From NCBI GenBank assembly GCA_046350455.1, contig JAXMAM010000006.1, positions 62,001 through 126,000 of the forward strand: a stretch of 64,000 nucleotides of DNA, read 5' to 3'. Under the pieces are notes generated by a model. The model worked only from the letters and a program-made list of their open reading frames with translations, had not been told where the DNA came from and did no database searches. Both the position numbers and the translations under genes were made by a program. Of this stretch, positions 8,461 to 17,270 are shown piece after piece. Each line of letters begins with the position of its first letter. Within the stretch, counting starts at the first letter, position 1. Source of the stretch: CAZXGD01 sp046350455. GTDB lineage: Bacteria > Planctomycetota > Phycisphaerae > Phycisphaerales > SM1A02.

Positions 8461-10119
8461 TCAGAACATCAGCTGAATCTGGGTGCGGAACACCACTTCG
8501 TCGCTGCGCGAGGGCCGCCAGCCAGCCTCCTGGTCTGCGTACCAGGGGTGCATGCCGGTGATGGACCAGCCAAAGTCGGTGGTCCACTTCACATCCTGGC
8601 CGTCGATGTACCAGTTCACGCCCACGGTCAGCAGGTTCATCATGTCCGGGTCCTGCAGGGCCGGGTTGCCGCCTGCGCCGGGGTTGCTCATGAAGTTCTC
8701 GTTGATGCCGCTGATGTAGGCAAACTCATAACGCCCGAACAACTCCCACTTGGGCATGAAGTAGATGGCGCCTTGCAGCTGGAAGGCCAGGATGTTCAGG
8801 CTTCCCAGATTGAACGTGGTGTTTGGCTGGCCTGTGCCGAACAGTGGCTCCATGGCCGCTGGTGCATTGACGTACTGCCAGAAGAACGCCGAGTACACGC
8901 TGGCGCCGCCAAAGTTGGCCTGCGTGTCCACCGTCAGCGCCACCCAGTCTGACACGTTGGTATGAGGCTGACCCGGCGTGTCTGCGTTGGGCTGGTACGG
9001 CCGGCTCTGCTGCCAGTGCGCGCCCAAGCCAACCAGCAGGCCAAACTCTTCGCCTGCTGGGCTGGTGTAGCTCTTGAACTGCGACCACTTGCCTGCGGGC
9101 TTCCACTCAATGCGGCCGTCCATGCTGAGCGACGCATTCTGCGCCCACCACGGCGCGTTCAGTCCACCCAGCGAGCCGCTGGGGTAGATCTTGAACAGAT
9201 TGCCGCCAGTGAAGTTGTTGGCGTCGCCCAGCAAGTTGTCCTGGTCGCCGTTGTTGTAGCTGTATCGGGCGCGGAACTCGTCGTTCAGGTACTCAAGCTC
9301 GATGCCCTGCGTGTAGCCCAGCGCGTAGTGGTAGTCCACCACGCTGCGCGACGCAGACATCTGGTACTGCTCCTGCACCAGGAATCCGCGCGAGAACGGC
9401 GTGCGGAACTGGCCCGCGCGGATGCTCCAATTGTCATCCAGGTTCACGCGGAACCATGCGTCCAGCAGCTGGAAACCGCTGTAGTCCACCTCGCCTGGCA
9501 CAGCGCCCGTGGAGCCCTTCTGGAAGGTGGTGGCCACCTGCTGGAAGAACTGGGCCTTGATCATGTACTGGAAGTCGCGGCTGAACAGATGGCCGTCCGC
9601 CCACAATTGCACGTTGGGCAGGCCAAAGCCGTAGCGGTCGTCGCGGCGGTCGATGACGTACTGGTTTGTCCCGGCAAAGATGTTGTACGAGCCAGCGCGG
9701 ATGTTGCTCCACGTGAAGCGGCTCTGCATGAATCCGCCCAGATTCAGGCGGAAGCGGCCATCGGCGCTCTGCAGGAAGAACCCGTCGTTCCACCCCGCGG
9801 TCATCCCGTTGTCCTGCAGGGACGAGCGCGTGTCGGAGTCGGCGAGCACATCCTTGACGATCTCGCGGATCTGCTCCGCCCGCTGCGTGCCGATCCAGGT
9901 CTCGCCCTGCTGCCGCGTCAGATCTGTGACGCGCGTCTCCAACTCCTTGTTGCGCTCTTCCAGCGATTCCAGGCGCTTGAGAAGCTCTTCCGTGCTGGGC
10001 GGCTGCGCGCCAGGTTCTGGCGGTGGCGCAGCACCGGCCTGCGCGGTGCCCTGAGCACACAGCCCAGCCAGCGCGGCAGCAGCCGCCAGAGAGAAGACTG
10101 GCACACGGTCAAGGCGCAT
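8461..10119 (-). CDS. Outer-membrane porin (OprO/P-like), first of three paralogues
   Basis: A 552-residue exported beta-barrel protein. The signal peptide is residues 1-28, ending around AQA. A coiled coil at about 45-75 is followed by a block shared by all three neighbours (RAEQIREIVKDVLADSDTR and FFLQSADGRFRLNLGG), then an alternating-strand barrel ending in a hydrophobic-aromatic tail (QIQLMF) of the type recognised by the BAM machinery. The family resembles phosphate/pyrophosphate-selective porins (Porin_O_P), but the ion is not predictable. A TACTAT hexamer at 10130-10135 could be a -10 box giving an almost leaderless mRNA; no good -35 accompanies it. A terminator for the upstream porin separates the two genes. 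Confidence 0.82.
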   Translation of the reverse strand: MRLDRVPVFSLAAAAALAGLCAQGTAQAGAAPPPEPGAQPPSTEELLKRLESLEERNKELETRVTDLTRQQGETWIGTQRAEQIREIVKDVLADSDTRSSLQDNGMTAGWNDGFFLQSADGRFRLNLGGFMQSRFTWSNIRAGSYNIFAGTNQYVIDRRDDRYGFGLPNVQLWADGHLFSRDFQYMIKAQFFQQVATTFQKGSTGAVPGEVDYSGFQLLDAWFRVNLDDNWSIRAGQFRTPFSRGFLVQEQYQMSASRSVVDYHYALGYTQGIELEYLNDEFRARYSYNNGDQDNLLGDANNFTGGNLFKIYPSGSLGGLNAPWWAQNASLSMDGRIEWKPAGKWSQFKSYTSPAGEEFGLLVGLGAHWQQSRPYQPNADTPGQPHTNVSDWVALTVDTQANFGGASVYSAFFWQYVNAPAAMEPLFGTGQPNTTFNLGSLNILAFQLQGAIYFMPKWELFGRYEFAYISGINENFMSNPGAGGNPALQDPDMMNLLTVGVNWYIDGQDVKWTTDFGWSITGMHPWYADQEAGWRPSRSDEVVFRTQIQLMF

Positions 10120-10186
10120 GGTCGGTCGGATAGTACAACGATCGGCAGACTGCGCCGGTGCGGTCCAACCTTGGTCTGGCTGTCAC

Positions 10187-10228
10187 ATTCCAAAAACACA
10201 GGGAGCCGGTCGTGAGACCGGCTCCCTG
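10187..10228 (-). terminator. Strong intrinsic terminator after the middle porin
   Basis: A perfect 13-bp stem (10199-10211 with 10216-10228) closes a GTGA tetraloop. On the minus strand it is followed by TG and then five T residues (10192-10196). It sits about 35 bp past the stop of the porin ending at 10264, so it should end that transcript and isolate it from the next porin. Confidence 0.88.
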
Positions 10229-10263
10229 GAAGAGTTACATGAGGTCGCTCTAGGCCTTTCGGC

Positions 10264-11619
10264 TTAGAACTGCACCTGCAGCTGCGCCATCAGCGAGAAG
10301 TTCTCCTGACCGAAGGTGCTCAAGCCCATGCCGGCTGGCATTGGGAACTTGTTGTCGATCGGGATGATGAAGGCCAGGGTGGCCTTGCAGTTGTTCTTCG
10401 CGATGTACCAGTTGCCACCGAACTGAGCGATGCTGCCGTCGGTGTCAGCGATGCCTGGCACGCCGAAGTTGACGTGTGCCCAGGTCCAGGCGCCGAACAG
10501 TTCCAGAGCGTCAGCGATGAAGAAGCCGCCCTGAACGTTGAAGCCGTACTGGTCGCCACCGCCACCGATGACGTCTTCGTTGTACGCGAACTGAGCAATG
10601 ATGTTCGCGCCGCCGAAGTCGAGCATGCCGTCCACGGTCACGCCGAGCGGGCTGTTCAGAGACGCGAGGGCGTTCTGAGCGCGCGTGTTGGCGTAGATGA
10701 AGCCGACGCCGATCTTGGCGCCGAACTCTTCACCGCGGAAGGACGACTCGTCAGCGAACTGCTCCCACTTGCCGGCGAGCTTGAGGTCGCCGCGGAGAGA
10801 GAAGGCCACGCTGTTGTTGGCGAGCGAGTTCCAGGTGGGAGGGGTAGCAACACCTGGGTTGTAGAACACGTTGCCGTCCAGGTTGTTCACGAACGAACCC
10901 TGGATCTTCAGCATGTCGTTGGACCAGCCAGCCATTGCGCCGGTGCCCAGACCCACGCCGAACATGTACTCGAAGGGCGAGAATTCACCCGTCTGAGTCT
11001 GGCCGGCAGACCAGAGCTGCGACTCGAGAGTCCACGGCACCGAGAACTGGCCGACGCGGACGAAGAAGTCGCCGAACTGCTTCTGGACGTACAGGTAGTT
11101 CACGCCATAACCAGCGGCGTTGGTCCAGGAGTCGGTCTGGCTGTTGTACTGGAGGCCAATGGCGTACGTCCAGGTCGGATCCACGACGTTACCCGTGAAC
11201 CAGATCTGCGTACGACGGTTCTCGAAGCCCCACTGGTTCTCAGGACCAGTGGCCGTGTTGTAGCGGTTGTTCCACACGAAGCGGATCTGCTCCAGTGCGG
11301 TCAGCTTCAGCTTGAAGTTGCCGTCGGCGCTCTGAATGAAGAAGCCATTGTCATAGCCCGACGTAGCGGCCGTGTTCTGCAGGCTGGCGCGGGTGTCAGC
11401 ATCAGCCAGGACGTCCTGGACAATGCCGCGCACCTGTGCAGCGCGCTGTTCTGTCAGCCACTGCTCGCCCTGCTGGGCCTTCAGGCTGTTGATTTCAGCC
11501 TGAAGTTCCTTGATCTGCTGGGCGGTCGTGTCGTTGTTCGCCTCGGTGGCACCGAAGCTCACGCTGGTCAGCGTGAGGGTCGAGCCCGCGAGGAGCCCAA
11601 CAAACTTGGTCAGACTCAT
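10264..11619 (-). CDS. Outer-membrane porin (OprO/P-like), second of three
   Basis: A 451-residue porin with signal peptide (residues 1-23, ending SFGA), a short coiled coil (about 30-48), the shared block RAAQVRGIVQDVLADADTR / FFIQSADGNFKLKL, and a beta-barrel ending in LMAQLQVQF. ATG 11619 is preferred over the frame opening at 11724 because it gives a normal signal peptide and has AAGGAG eight bases upstream. Codon use looks more even (less GC3-biased) than in its neighbours, which in many bacteria marks highly expressed genes. It has its own promoter, a structured leader of about 150 bases and a strong terminator, so it is probably a monocistronic, abundant outer-membrane protein. Substrate unknown. 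Confidence 0.84.
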   Translation of the reverse strand: MSLTKFVGLLAGSTLTLTSVSFGATEANNDTTAQQIKELQAEINSLKAQQGEQWLTEQRAAQVRGIVQDVLADADTRASLQNTAATSGYDNGFFIQSADGNFKLKLTALEQIRFVWNNRYNTATGPENQWGFENRRTQIWFTGNVVDPTWTYAIGLQYNSQTDSWTNAAGYGVNYLYVQKQFGDFFVRVGQFSVPWTLESQLWSAGQTQTGEFSPFEYMFGVGLGTGAMAGWSNDMLKIQGSFVNNLDGNVFYNPGVATPPTWNSLANNSVAFSLRGDLKLAGKWEQFADESSFRGEEFGAKIGVGFIYANTRAQNALASLNSPLGVTVDGMLDFGGANIIAQFAYNEDVIGGGGDQYGFNVQGGFFIADALELFGAWTWAHVNFGVPGIADTDGSIAQFGGNWYIAKNNCKATLAFIIPIDNKFPMPAGMGLSTFGQENFSLMAQLQVQF

Positions 11620-11697
11620 TTGCGTTCGCTCCTTGTTTCGGGCCGGGGCTCTGACTTTGGACCGCCGGTCCCAGTGACGAGGTCCCGTTGTTTCGGC

Positions 11698-11766
11698 GTC
11701 AAGACCACCGAGGCCTTGACTCAACGGGATTCAACCCGTATCGGCCACTCAGGGCCGAGAGGTTGA
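11698..11766 (-). promoter_or_regulatory. Structured 5' leader upstream of the middle porin
   Basis: Reading the minus strand, an outer stem TCAAC/GTTGA (11762-11766 with 11721-11725) encloses two hairpins: CGGCC/GGCCG (11753-11757 with 11742-11746) and a GGG/CCC-based stem (11735-11739 with 11724-11728, sharing one base with the outer stem). A third stem-loop follows (GTCAAG/CTTGAC, 11715-11720 with 11698-11703). Three consecutive stems in a GC-balanced leader are more than a plain 5' UTR needs. I recognise no known riboswitch family; mRNA stabilisation or sRNA control of porin levels is possible. Confidence 0.45.
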
Positions 11767-11773
11767 AGGGGGA

Positions 11774-11801
11774 ATGATAGCGCGGACCCGATTGCTGTCT
11801 A
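11774..11801 (-). promoter_or_regulatory. Sigma-70-type promoter for the middle porin
   Basis: On the minus strand, TAGACA (11796-11801; one mismatch to TTGACA) and TATCAT (11774-11779) are separated by 16 bp. Transcription would start near 11767, at the beginning of the structured leader and about 150 bases before the ATG at 11619. The fit to the leader structure supports the call. Confidence 0.6.
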
Positions 11802-12000
11802 GAGGGGGGGTTGAGTTCGATATCGGGACGCAGCGTGCGCCCTGCGGAACCCCATCCGCGGGAAGTCGTAAACCCATGATTTGCAAGCAGTTGCAGCGGC
11901 GTCCTTCGCGGATGACAATTCGTCCACACCTGCATGTTCGGGTGTTGTGTGGAGGCGTTGAAAAACCCCTCAGATTTTTCTCGCGGGAGCCCCTGCAAAA
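11802..12000. other. Intergenic remainder between middle and third porin
   Basis: The whole gap is 11620-12038. Apart from the leader and promoter (11698-11801) and the terminator-like hairpin at 12001-12030, this part holds no convincing gene. One further stem is visible on the minus strand (GAAAAA with TTTTTC, around 11958-11979), enclosing a short G-rich loop; its role is unclear. Small open frames here carry no signal or family features. Confidence 0.5.
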
Positions 12001-12030
12001 CCCGAACAAAGCCAGGAGCGCGATGCTGGC
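12001..12030 (-). terminator. Terminator-like hairpin after the third porin
   Basis: On the minus strand GCCAG (12026-12030) pairs with CTGGC (12011-12015) around a 10-base loop, followed by TTTGTTCGGG and soon another TTTT. It starts about 9 bp beyond the porin stop at 12039. The stem is short, so termination is plausible but not certain. Confidence 0.4.
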
Positions 12031-12038
12031 AGGTCCAT

Positions 12039-13619
12039 CTAGAAGAGCAGCTGCAGCTGCGTGCGGATGACCACTTCCCCGGGCGCACCGTTCTGTGCGG
12101 TGGCTGCATTGAGCGTGGGACGCCACTCTGCTCCGCTGATGCCCTCTCCAAAGAGGCCGCTGCTGAAGCGCACGGTGTTGAACGCATACCCGCCATCCAT
12201 GCTGAATTTCAGGGTGTTTTTGGAGATGTACCAGTTGAAGCCCGCAGTGACGATGTTGAGCGTCTGATTGTTCAGCGCGTTGGGCGTGGTGGCGTTGCTC
12301 ACGCCATTGGTCACCCACAGGCCTTCGTATCGCAGCGTGGTCTCAAAGGTTGGAACCAGGAAGACGCCGCCCTGCACCACCACGCCGTAGCTCTGCGGCG
12401 TACCAGAGAGCACCGGCGTTGGAGCAAAGTTGTAGATGGCGTTGCCGAGGAACTCTGCTGACACGCTCCAGCCGCTGCCGCGCAGGTTGAGATCCGTGGT
12501 GTAGGTGAGCAGCGTGACGCCTTCACCACCGCCGGGCGCTCCAGGCAGCGTGCCGTTGCCCACGGTGTTGCGAATGCCCTGCACGCCGGTGCCGCGTTGC
12601 CAGTTGATGCCCGCGCCAATCATCATGGCGAAGTCGCTGCCGATCCAGCCTTGATAGGTGGCGAACTGATCCCAGGATCCAGCCAGCTTGAACTCCACGC
12701 GGCCCGTCAGGCTCCACTCCGTGAGGTTTTCCGCCTGCACGATCTGGATGTCGCGGTTGGCGCCGCCGTCGTTGTAGCTGGCCCACCCGCGCCACCAGTC
12801 CTGCTGGATGCCAAACTGGGCGCCTTCCACCCACTTGACTGCGAAGTACTGGTTGACCAGCGAACGTTCCACCATCTGCTGTGCGGCGCTGGAGACCATC
12901 TCCTCCTGGTTGAACTGGTTGAGCCACTGCCCCACCAGCACGAACATGCCGTCGCCCAGCATCTTCTGGATGTAGGCGTTTTCCAGCGAAATCTGCGTGG
13001 CGCCAGAGACTGCGCCGTTGCGCTCCAGGGAGAGCTCGATCTGGTACTTCCAGGATGGATCCACCACGTGCCCCTGAAAGAAGAGCTTCAAGCGGCGGAT
13101 CTCAAAGCCGTACTCGTTCTCACTCTGGTCCACGCCAGCCACCACCTGCGGATCCACATGGGTGAAGGCAAAGCGCGTTTGCAGCTGGCCGCGGATGGCA
13201 AGCTTGTAGTTGCCATCCGCGCTCTGGATGAAGAAGTTCTTGTCGTATCCCGCGGTGGCGTGGTCGCCCTCCAAGGAGGCGCGCGTGCCAGCGTCCGCAA
13301 GCGCGTCGCGCATGATTTCCCGGATTTGTTCGGCGCGTTCGGCTGACAGCCAGTTCTCGCCGCGCTCTGTCTTCAGCTGCTTGATCTCGCCAGCCTGGCT
13401 CTCGTTCTGCTTGCGCAGCGTGTCAATCTGCTCCTGCATCTGCTGGAAGCGGCGCTCCACGTCCTGCGCGCTGGGCTGAGCCTGCGGCGCTGCCTGGGCT
13501 GCCGGGTCTGGCGGGACCTGAGGCTGCGGGGCGGCCGATGCGGTGACTGCGAGCGATGCGGCACCCGCCACAAACAGCACAACAGGCGCGTGTGTGAGTC
13601 CGGAGCGTGGTGTGCCCAT
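12039..13619 (-). CDS. Outer-membrane porin (OprO/P-like), third of three
   Basis: A 526-residue porin with signal peptide (about residues 1-29, ending ASA), a Pro/Ala/Gln linker, a coiled coil with heptads (about residues 52-83), the shared block RAEQIREIMRDALADAGTR / FFIQSADGNYKLAI, and a barrel ending RTQLQLLF. ATG 13619 gives a clean signal peptide; starts further upstream would run into radA, which ends only 13 bp away. The three porins share domain order and the two signature blocks but are clearly diverged in the barrel, so they look like older duplicates with different selectivity. It may be transcribed from radA. Confidence 0.82.
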   Translation of the reverse strand: MGTPRSGLTHAPVVLFVAGAASLAVTASAAPQPQVPPDPAAQAAPQAQPSAQDVERRFQQMQEQIDTLRKQNESQAGEIKQLKTERGENWLSAERAEQIREIMRDALADAGTRASLEGDHATAGYDKNFFIQSADGNYKLAIRGQLQTRFAFTHVDPQVVAGVDQSENEYGFEIRRLKLFFQGHVVDPSWKYQIELSLERNGAVSGATQISLENAYIQKMLGDGMFVLVGQWLNQFNQEEMVSSAAQQMVERSLVNQYFAVKWVEGAQFGIQQDWWRGWASYNDGGANRDIQIVQAENLTEWSLTGRVEFKLAGSWDQFATYQGWIGSDFAMMIGAGINWQRGTGVQGIRNTVGNGTLPGAPGGGEGVTLLTYTTDLNLRGSGWSVSAEFLGNAIYNFAPTPVLSGTPQSYGVVVQGGVFLVPTFETTLRYEGLWVTNGVSNATTPNALNNQTLNIVTAGFNWYISKNTLKFSMDGGYAFNTVRFSSGLFGEGISGAEWRPTLNAATAQNGAPGEVVIRTQLQLLF

Positions 13620-13632
13620 GGCGGGCGCGAGT

Positions 13633-15063
13633 CTAGCCAAGCTGGTCGAGCGCATGGCGGATGGTGGATACGCCCACCACCTGCGCACCACCAGCCACGG
13701 CGCGCGCTGCAGCGGCCTGGGTGGCTGGCACCACCAGCGCCTGCGCTCCCCGGCGAAGCGCGGCCTGCAGCCGGTGCTCCAGCTGGCGCACCGCGCGGAT
13801 TTCACCGCTCAGTGCGATCTCCCCCACTGCCACCACGCCTGCGCCCAGCGCGCGATGGTGGAAGGCACCCGCCACCGCCAGCGCTGTGGGCAGATCCGCG
13901 GCAGGCTCCATAATCCGCAGCCCACCGAGGACGCTGGCGTACACATCCTGGTCCGCCAGGCGCAGGCCACCGTGCTTCTCCAGCACTGCAATGAGCATGG
14001 CCAGACGCGCTGCGTCCAGTCCGCCCGCCCGGCGCTTGGCGGCACCCAGGAAGCCTGTGGCGGTCAGCGCCTGGATCTCTGCGATGAGCACGCGGGACCC
14101 AGCCAACACCGGCGCAAACACGCTGCCCGGGCGGCGGGCTGCGGGGTCGCCTGCTTCCGGTGCAAGCGAGGCCTCCTCCACCTGCGCCAGTCCGCTGCCG
14201 GTCATCTCAAAGAGGCCCACTTCCTGCGTGCTGCCAAAGCGGTTCTTCACCGCGCGCACGGTGCGGTAGGCGTGATGGCGGTCGCCTTCAAACGCCAGCA
14301 CCACATCCACCAGGTGCTCCAGCAGCTTGGGGCCAGCCAGGTCTCCATCCTTGGTCACGTGGCCCACCACCGCCACGGCGGTGCCTGTGGTCTTGGCAAA
14401 GGCCACCAGGTCCAGGCAGCAGCGGCGGAGCTGCGCCACGCTTCCGGGCGCTGCGTCCACCTCGGTGTGAAAGACCATCTGGATGGAGTCCACCACCAGC
14501 AGCGCTGGCCGAGTGCGGCGCGCCTCCTCCACCACCACGGCAAGGTTGGGCTCCGAAAGCAGCAGCAGATGGTCGCCGCACGAGGCTGTGGATGTGTCCT
14601 CCAGGCGCTCTGCGCGCAGCTTGACCTGCGCAGCGCTCTCCTCGCTTGTGGCGTACAGCACGCAGGCTCCGCTGCTGGCCAGCGCGGCAGCGCTCTGCAG
14701 CAGGAGCGTGCTCTTGCCTATGCCGGGGTCGCCGCCGATGAGCACCACGCTGCCAGGCACAAAACCGCCGCCCAGCACGCGGTCCAGCTCACGCACGCCT
14801 GTGGGCGCGCGCGGCACATCCATGGGCTTGACCTCTGCCAGCGGCTGCGCGCGGTGCGGCGCCTGGCCTGCGCGTGCGCCGATGGACGCATGCGCCGCAG
14901 CGCTGCCAGCCTCTGCCGGTGCTTCCGTGAAGCGCTGCAGCGAATCCCACGCGCCGCAGTCCGGGCACTTGCCAGCCCACTTGGGCTGGACGTTCCCGCA
15001 GTCGCGGCAGACAAAGCTGGTGCGCACCTTGGCCACAGCGCGAGTGTAGAAGGCCCGCCGCAC
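13633..15063 (-). CDS. radA: DNA repair protein RadA (Sms)
   Basis: A 476-residue RadA, the hexameric ATPase that promotes branch migration during recombination repair. The zinc finger uses Cys19/22 and Cys33/36 (CRDCG...CPDCG). Walker A is GDPGIGKST (111-119), and the family motif KNRFGS lies at 273-278. The C-terminal third is the Lon-like domain. GTG 15063 is the longest start; GTG 15036 (VAKVRTSFVC) matches the usual RadA N-terminus better but has no obvious ribosome site either. It lies 44 bp after ftsI and 13 bp before the third porin. Confidence 0.95.
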   Translation of the reverse strand: MRRAFYTRAVAKVRTSFVCRDCGNVQPKWAGKCPDCGAWDSLQRFTEAPAEAGSAAAHASIGARAGQAPHRAQPLAEVKPMDVPRAPTGVRELDRVLGGGFVPGSVVLIGGDPGIGKSTLLLQSAAALASSGACVLYATSEESAAQVKLRAERLEDTSTASCGDHLLLLSEPNLAVVVEEARRTRPALLVVDSIQMVFHTEVDAAPGSVAQLRRCCLDLVAFAKTTGTAVAVVGHVTKDGDLAGPKLLEHLVDVVLAFEGDRHHAYRTVRAVKNRFGSTQEVGLFEMTGSGLAQVEEASLAPEAGDPAARRPGSVFAPVLAGSRVLIAEIQALTATGFLGAAKRRAGGLDAARLAMLIAVLEKHGGLRLADQDVYASVLGGLRIMEPAADLPTALAVAGAFHHRALGAGVVAVGEIALSGEIRAVRQLEHRLQAALRRGAQALVVPATQAAAARAVAGGAQVVGVSTIRHALDQLG

Positions 15064-15107
15064 CTGCCAGCGGCTGGTGCGGAAGCGCTGCGGATGGCAG
15101 GCGTGGA

Positions 15108-16973
15108 CTAGTGCCCTGGCGCAGCAGCCATCGAGTGGATCTTGTCGGCCTTGGCCTGGTCCTGGTCGTAGGGCACGCCCAGGTACTCCAGGGTCTCGTC
15201 CACCACGTCGCGCACCACGGGGCCAGCGATGGAGCCACCGAAGTGGCCCTTGGCCTTGTCTGGGTCATCCAGCACTGCCAGCACCACGATGCGGGGGTGG
15301 TCAAAGGGCGCGCCCGCGATGAAGCTGGCCACGTAGCGGTCTTCGAAGTAGCCGCGGCCCATGTCCTTGGGCTTGGGCAGCTGGGCCGTGCCGGTCTTGC
15401 CGAACATGCGGTACTTGTCGCTCTGCGCCTTGCGGGCGGTGCCCTCCTCCACCACGCCAGCCATGGCGCTGCGGGCGATCTCGAGCACCTTGGGCTCCAG
15501 CACCGGCGCAGAGCCGGCCTGGTAGGCGCGCTGGCCGTCCCATCCGGCAGGCAGCAGGAGGCGCGGATTCACCATGGTGCCATCGGGCCGGCAGAACGCG
15601 CTGAACGCCCGCACCATCTGCACCGGTGTCACGCCCACTTCGTGGCCCATGCTCACGGAAGTCTGCGTGTACGAGCTCCACTTCCTGGGATCGGTCACCA
15701 GGCCCTGGGTCTCGCCGCTGATGCCCACGTTCACGCGCTGGCCAAAGCCAAAGTCGCGCAGGGTCTGCTGCATCTCTGAAAAGCTCATGCGCTGGCCCAC
15801 GATGGCCATGCCACCGTTCAAGCTCTTCACCAGCACGGTCTTCCAGCTGACTGGGCCTGGGTACTTCACATCGCGGATCACGCGGCCAAAGGGCGTGCGG
15901 TACGGACCTGTGCCCAGCGGGATGATCTCTTCTGGGCGCGCCTTGCCCAGCTGGGTGGCGCGCGCCCACACAAAGGCCTTGAAGGTGGAGCCTGGCTCGT
16001 AGGGGTCGGTCACGCAGCGGTTGCGGCCCAGCGCTGGGTGAATCTTGCGCGCAGGGTCGGTGGTGACCTCGTGCCAGCCCTTGCGCTGGCGCAGGATGTC
16101 CACCATGGCCAGGATGTCGCCGGTCTCCACGTCCATGACCATCAGGCGGCCACCGCCTGCGTTCATGTCGTCCACCATCTTCTGCAGGTGGCGCTCAGCG
16201 GCCTCCTGCACCACCAGGTCAATGGCCAGGTGCACGTCGTCGCCGGGGTCGCCAGCGGTGTAGTCGTCGCGGTCAATCCACAGCGGGCGGCGCTGCACGT
16301 CGCGCAGGAAGGTCATGCTGCCATCCACTGGAAGCATGCGCTTGTTCTGGCTGAACTCGATGCCAGCCTGGCCGGTGTGCTCAAAGCCCACCTTGCCGAT
16401 GATGGCGCTGCCCACCTTGCCAGCGGGATAGTCGCGCACCAGCTTGGGCTCCAGGCCGATGCCAGGCAGGTCCACCGACTTCAGCGCGTCGAACTGAGCG
16501 TCGTCCAGCTCCTGCGCCAGCACCACGTAGCGGCGCTCTGCATTCGCCTTGAGCGTTTCGTAGACCTTCTGCGGGGGCTGGCGCAGCACCGGCGCCAGCG
16601 CGATGGCCGCGTCGCGGAACGGGTCGCACTCTGCGGCCGCGTTGGGGTCCTTCTTGGAGGCCTTTTTGGCTGCTTCCCAGCCCTTTTCATAGATCCAGGC
16701 AGGGTCGCAGTACAGGCGGTGGCCCACCAGGCTGACCGCCAGCGGGCGCCCGCGCTGGTCCAGGATGTCGCCGCGCTGGGCGATCTCCTTCTTGGTGGTG
16801 GTGCGGCTGCCTGCTGCAGCTTCCAGGCGCGCGTCTGGCGCCACCTTCAGCTGCACCACGCGCAGCACTGTGAGACCCAGCACAATGCAGCACGCCGCGC
16901 TCAGCACGTGGCCCCAACGGGCGATTCGCTGCGACTGCTGGGCGTCGGTCAGTGCGGGCTGAGGCTGCAGCAT
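15108..16973 (-). CDS. ftsI: Division-type penicillin-binding protein, FtsI/PBP3-like transpeptidase
   Basis: A 621-residue class B PBP with one N-terminal membrane segment (about 23-43), a dimerisation domain and a transpeptidase domain. The acyl-enzyme motif is STFK (329-332), followed by SLN (384-386) and KTGTA (526-530), so all catalytic motifs are intact. It crosslinks septal peptidoglycan. It follows the ftsL-like gene by 10 bp, as in dcw clusters, but the next gene downstream is radA and not murE/murF/mraY. Its presence argues that this planctomycete lineage keeps peptidoglycan division synthesis. Confidence 0.93.
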   Translation of the reverse strand: MLQPQPALTDAQQSQRIARWGHVLSAACCIVLGLTVLRVVQLKVAPDARLEAAAGSRTTTKKEIAQRGDILDQRGRPLAVSLVGHRLYCDPAWIYEKGWEAAKKASKKDPNAAAECDPFRDAAIALAPVLRQPPQKVYETLKANAERRYVVLAQELDDAQFDALKSVDLPGIGLEPKLVRDYPAGKVGSAIIGKVGFEHTGQAGIEFSQNKRMLPVDGSMTFLRDVQRRPLWIDRDDYTAGDPGDDVHLAIDLVVQEAAERHLQKMVDDMNAGGGRLMVMDVETGDILAMVDILRQRKGWHEVTTDPARKIHPALGRNRCVTDPYEPGSTFKAFVWARATQLGKARPEEIIPLGTGPYRTPFGRVIRDVKYPGPVSWKTVLVKSLNGGMAIVGQRMSFSEMQQTLRDFGFGQRVNVGISGETQGLVTDPRKWSSYTQTSVSMGHEVGVTPVQMVRAFSAFCRPDGTMVNPRLLLPAGWDGQRAYQAGSAPVLEPKVLEIARSAMAGVVEEGTARKAQSDKYRMFGKTGTAQLPKPKDMGRGYFEDRYVASFIAGAPFDHPRIVVLAVLDDPDKAKGHFGGSIAGPVVRDVVDETLEYLGVPYDQDQAKADKIHSMAAAPGH

Positions 16974-16983
16974 GGCAGGCCTT

Positions 16984-17256
16984 TCAGGTGCCAGGGTTGG
17001 CGGACACCACGCGGTTGGGGACTGGCTCCAGGTCCAGCTTGAGCGCTTCAGCGGCTGCGCGGATGTCCTGCGGCTTGGTCTTGCGGGCGATCTCGGAGCG
17101 CATGCGCCATAGGCCGCGCTCCTGCTCCAGGATGCGCCAGTGCGCCTTGCTCAGCTGGCTGCTGGCCTCGTAGCGCTGCTGGCGCAGGGCCAGCAGCGCC
17201 AGACCCATGGCGCCCAGCGCAACCACCGTGACTGTGAGCTTGAGGAAGAGGCGCAC
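16984..17256 (-). CDS. ftsL: FtsL-like septum protein
   Basis: A 90-residue bitopic protein: a very short cytoplasmic tail, one membrane helix (residues 5-24) and a periplasmic helix rich in charged residues that could form a coiled coil. FtsL sequences diverge strongly, so the call depends on size, topology and location directly between the rsmH/LysM genes and ftsI. The start is GTG, with AAGG eight bases upstream. FtsL would recruit FtsI with FtsB and FtsQ; neither partner is in the window. Confidence 0.7.
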   Translation of the reverse strand: MRLFLKLTVTVVALGAMGLALLALRQQRYEASSQLSKAHWRILEQERGLWRMRSEIARKTKPQDIRAAAEALKLDLEPVPNRVVSANPGT

Positions 17257-17270
17257 GGCGATGCCCTTGC

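Noticed and set aside
14160..14624. Pro/Arg-rich frame on the plus strand inside radA
   Set aside because: Shadow frame; RadA motifs on the minus strand account for the sequence.
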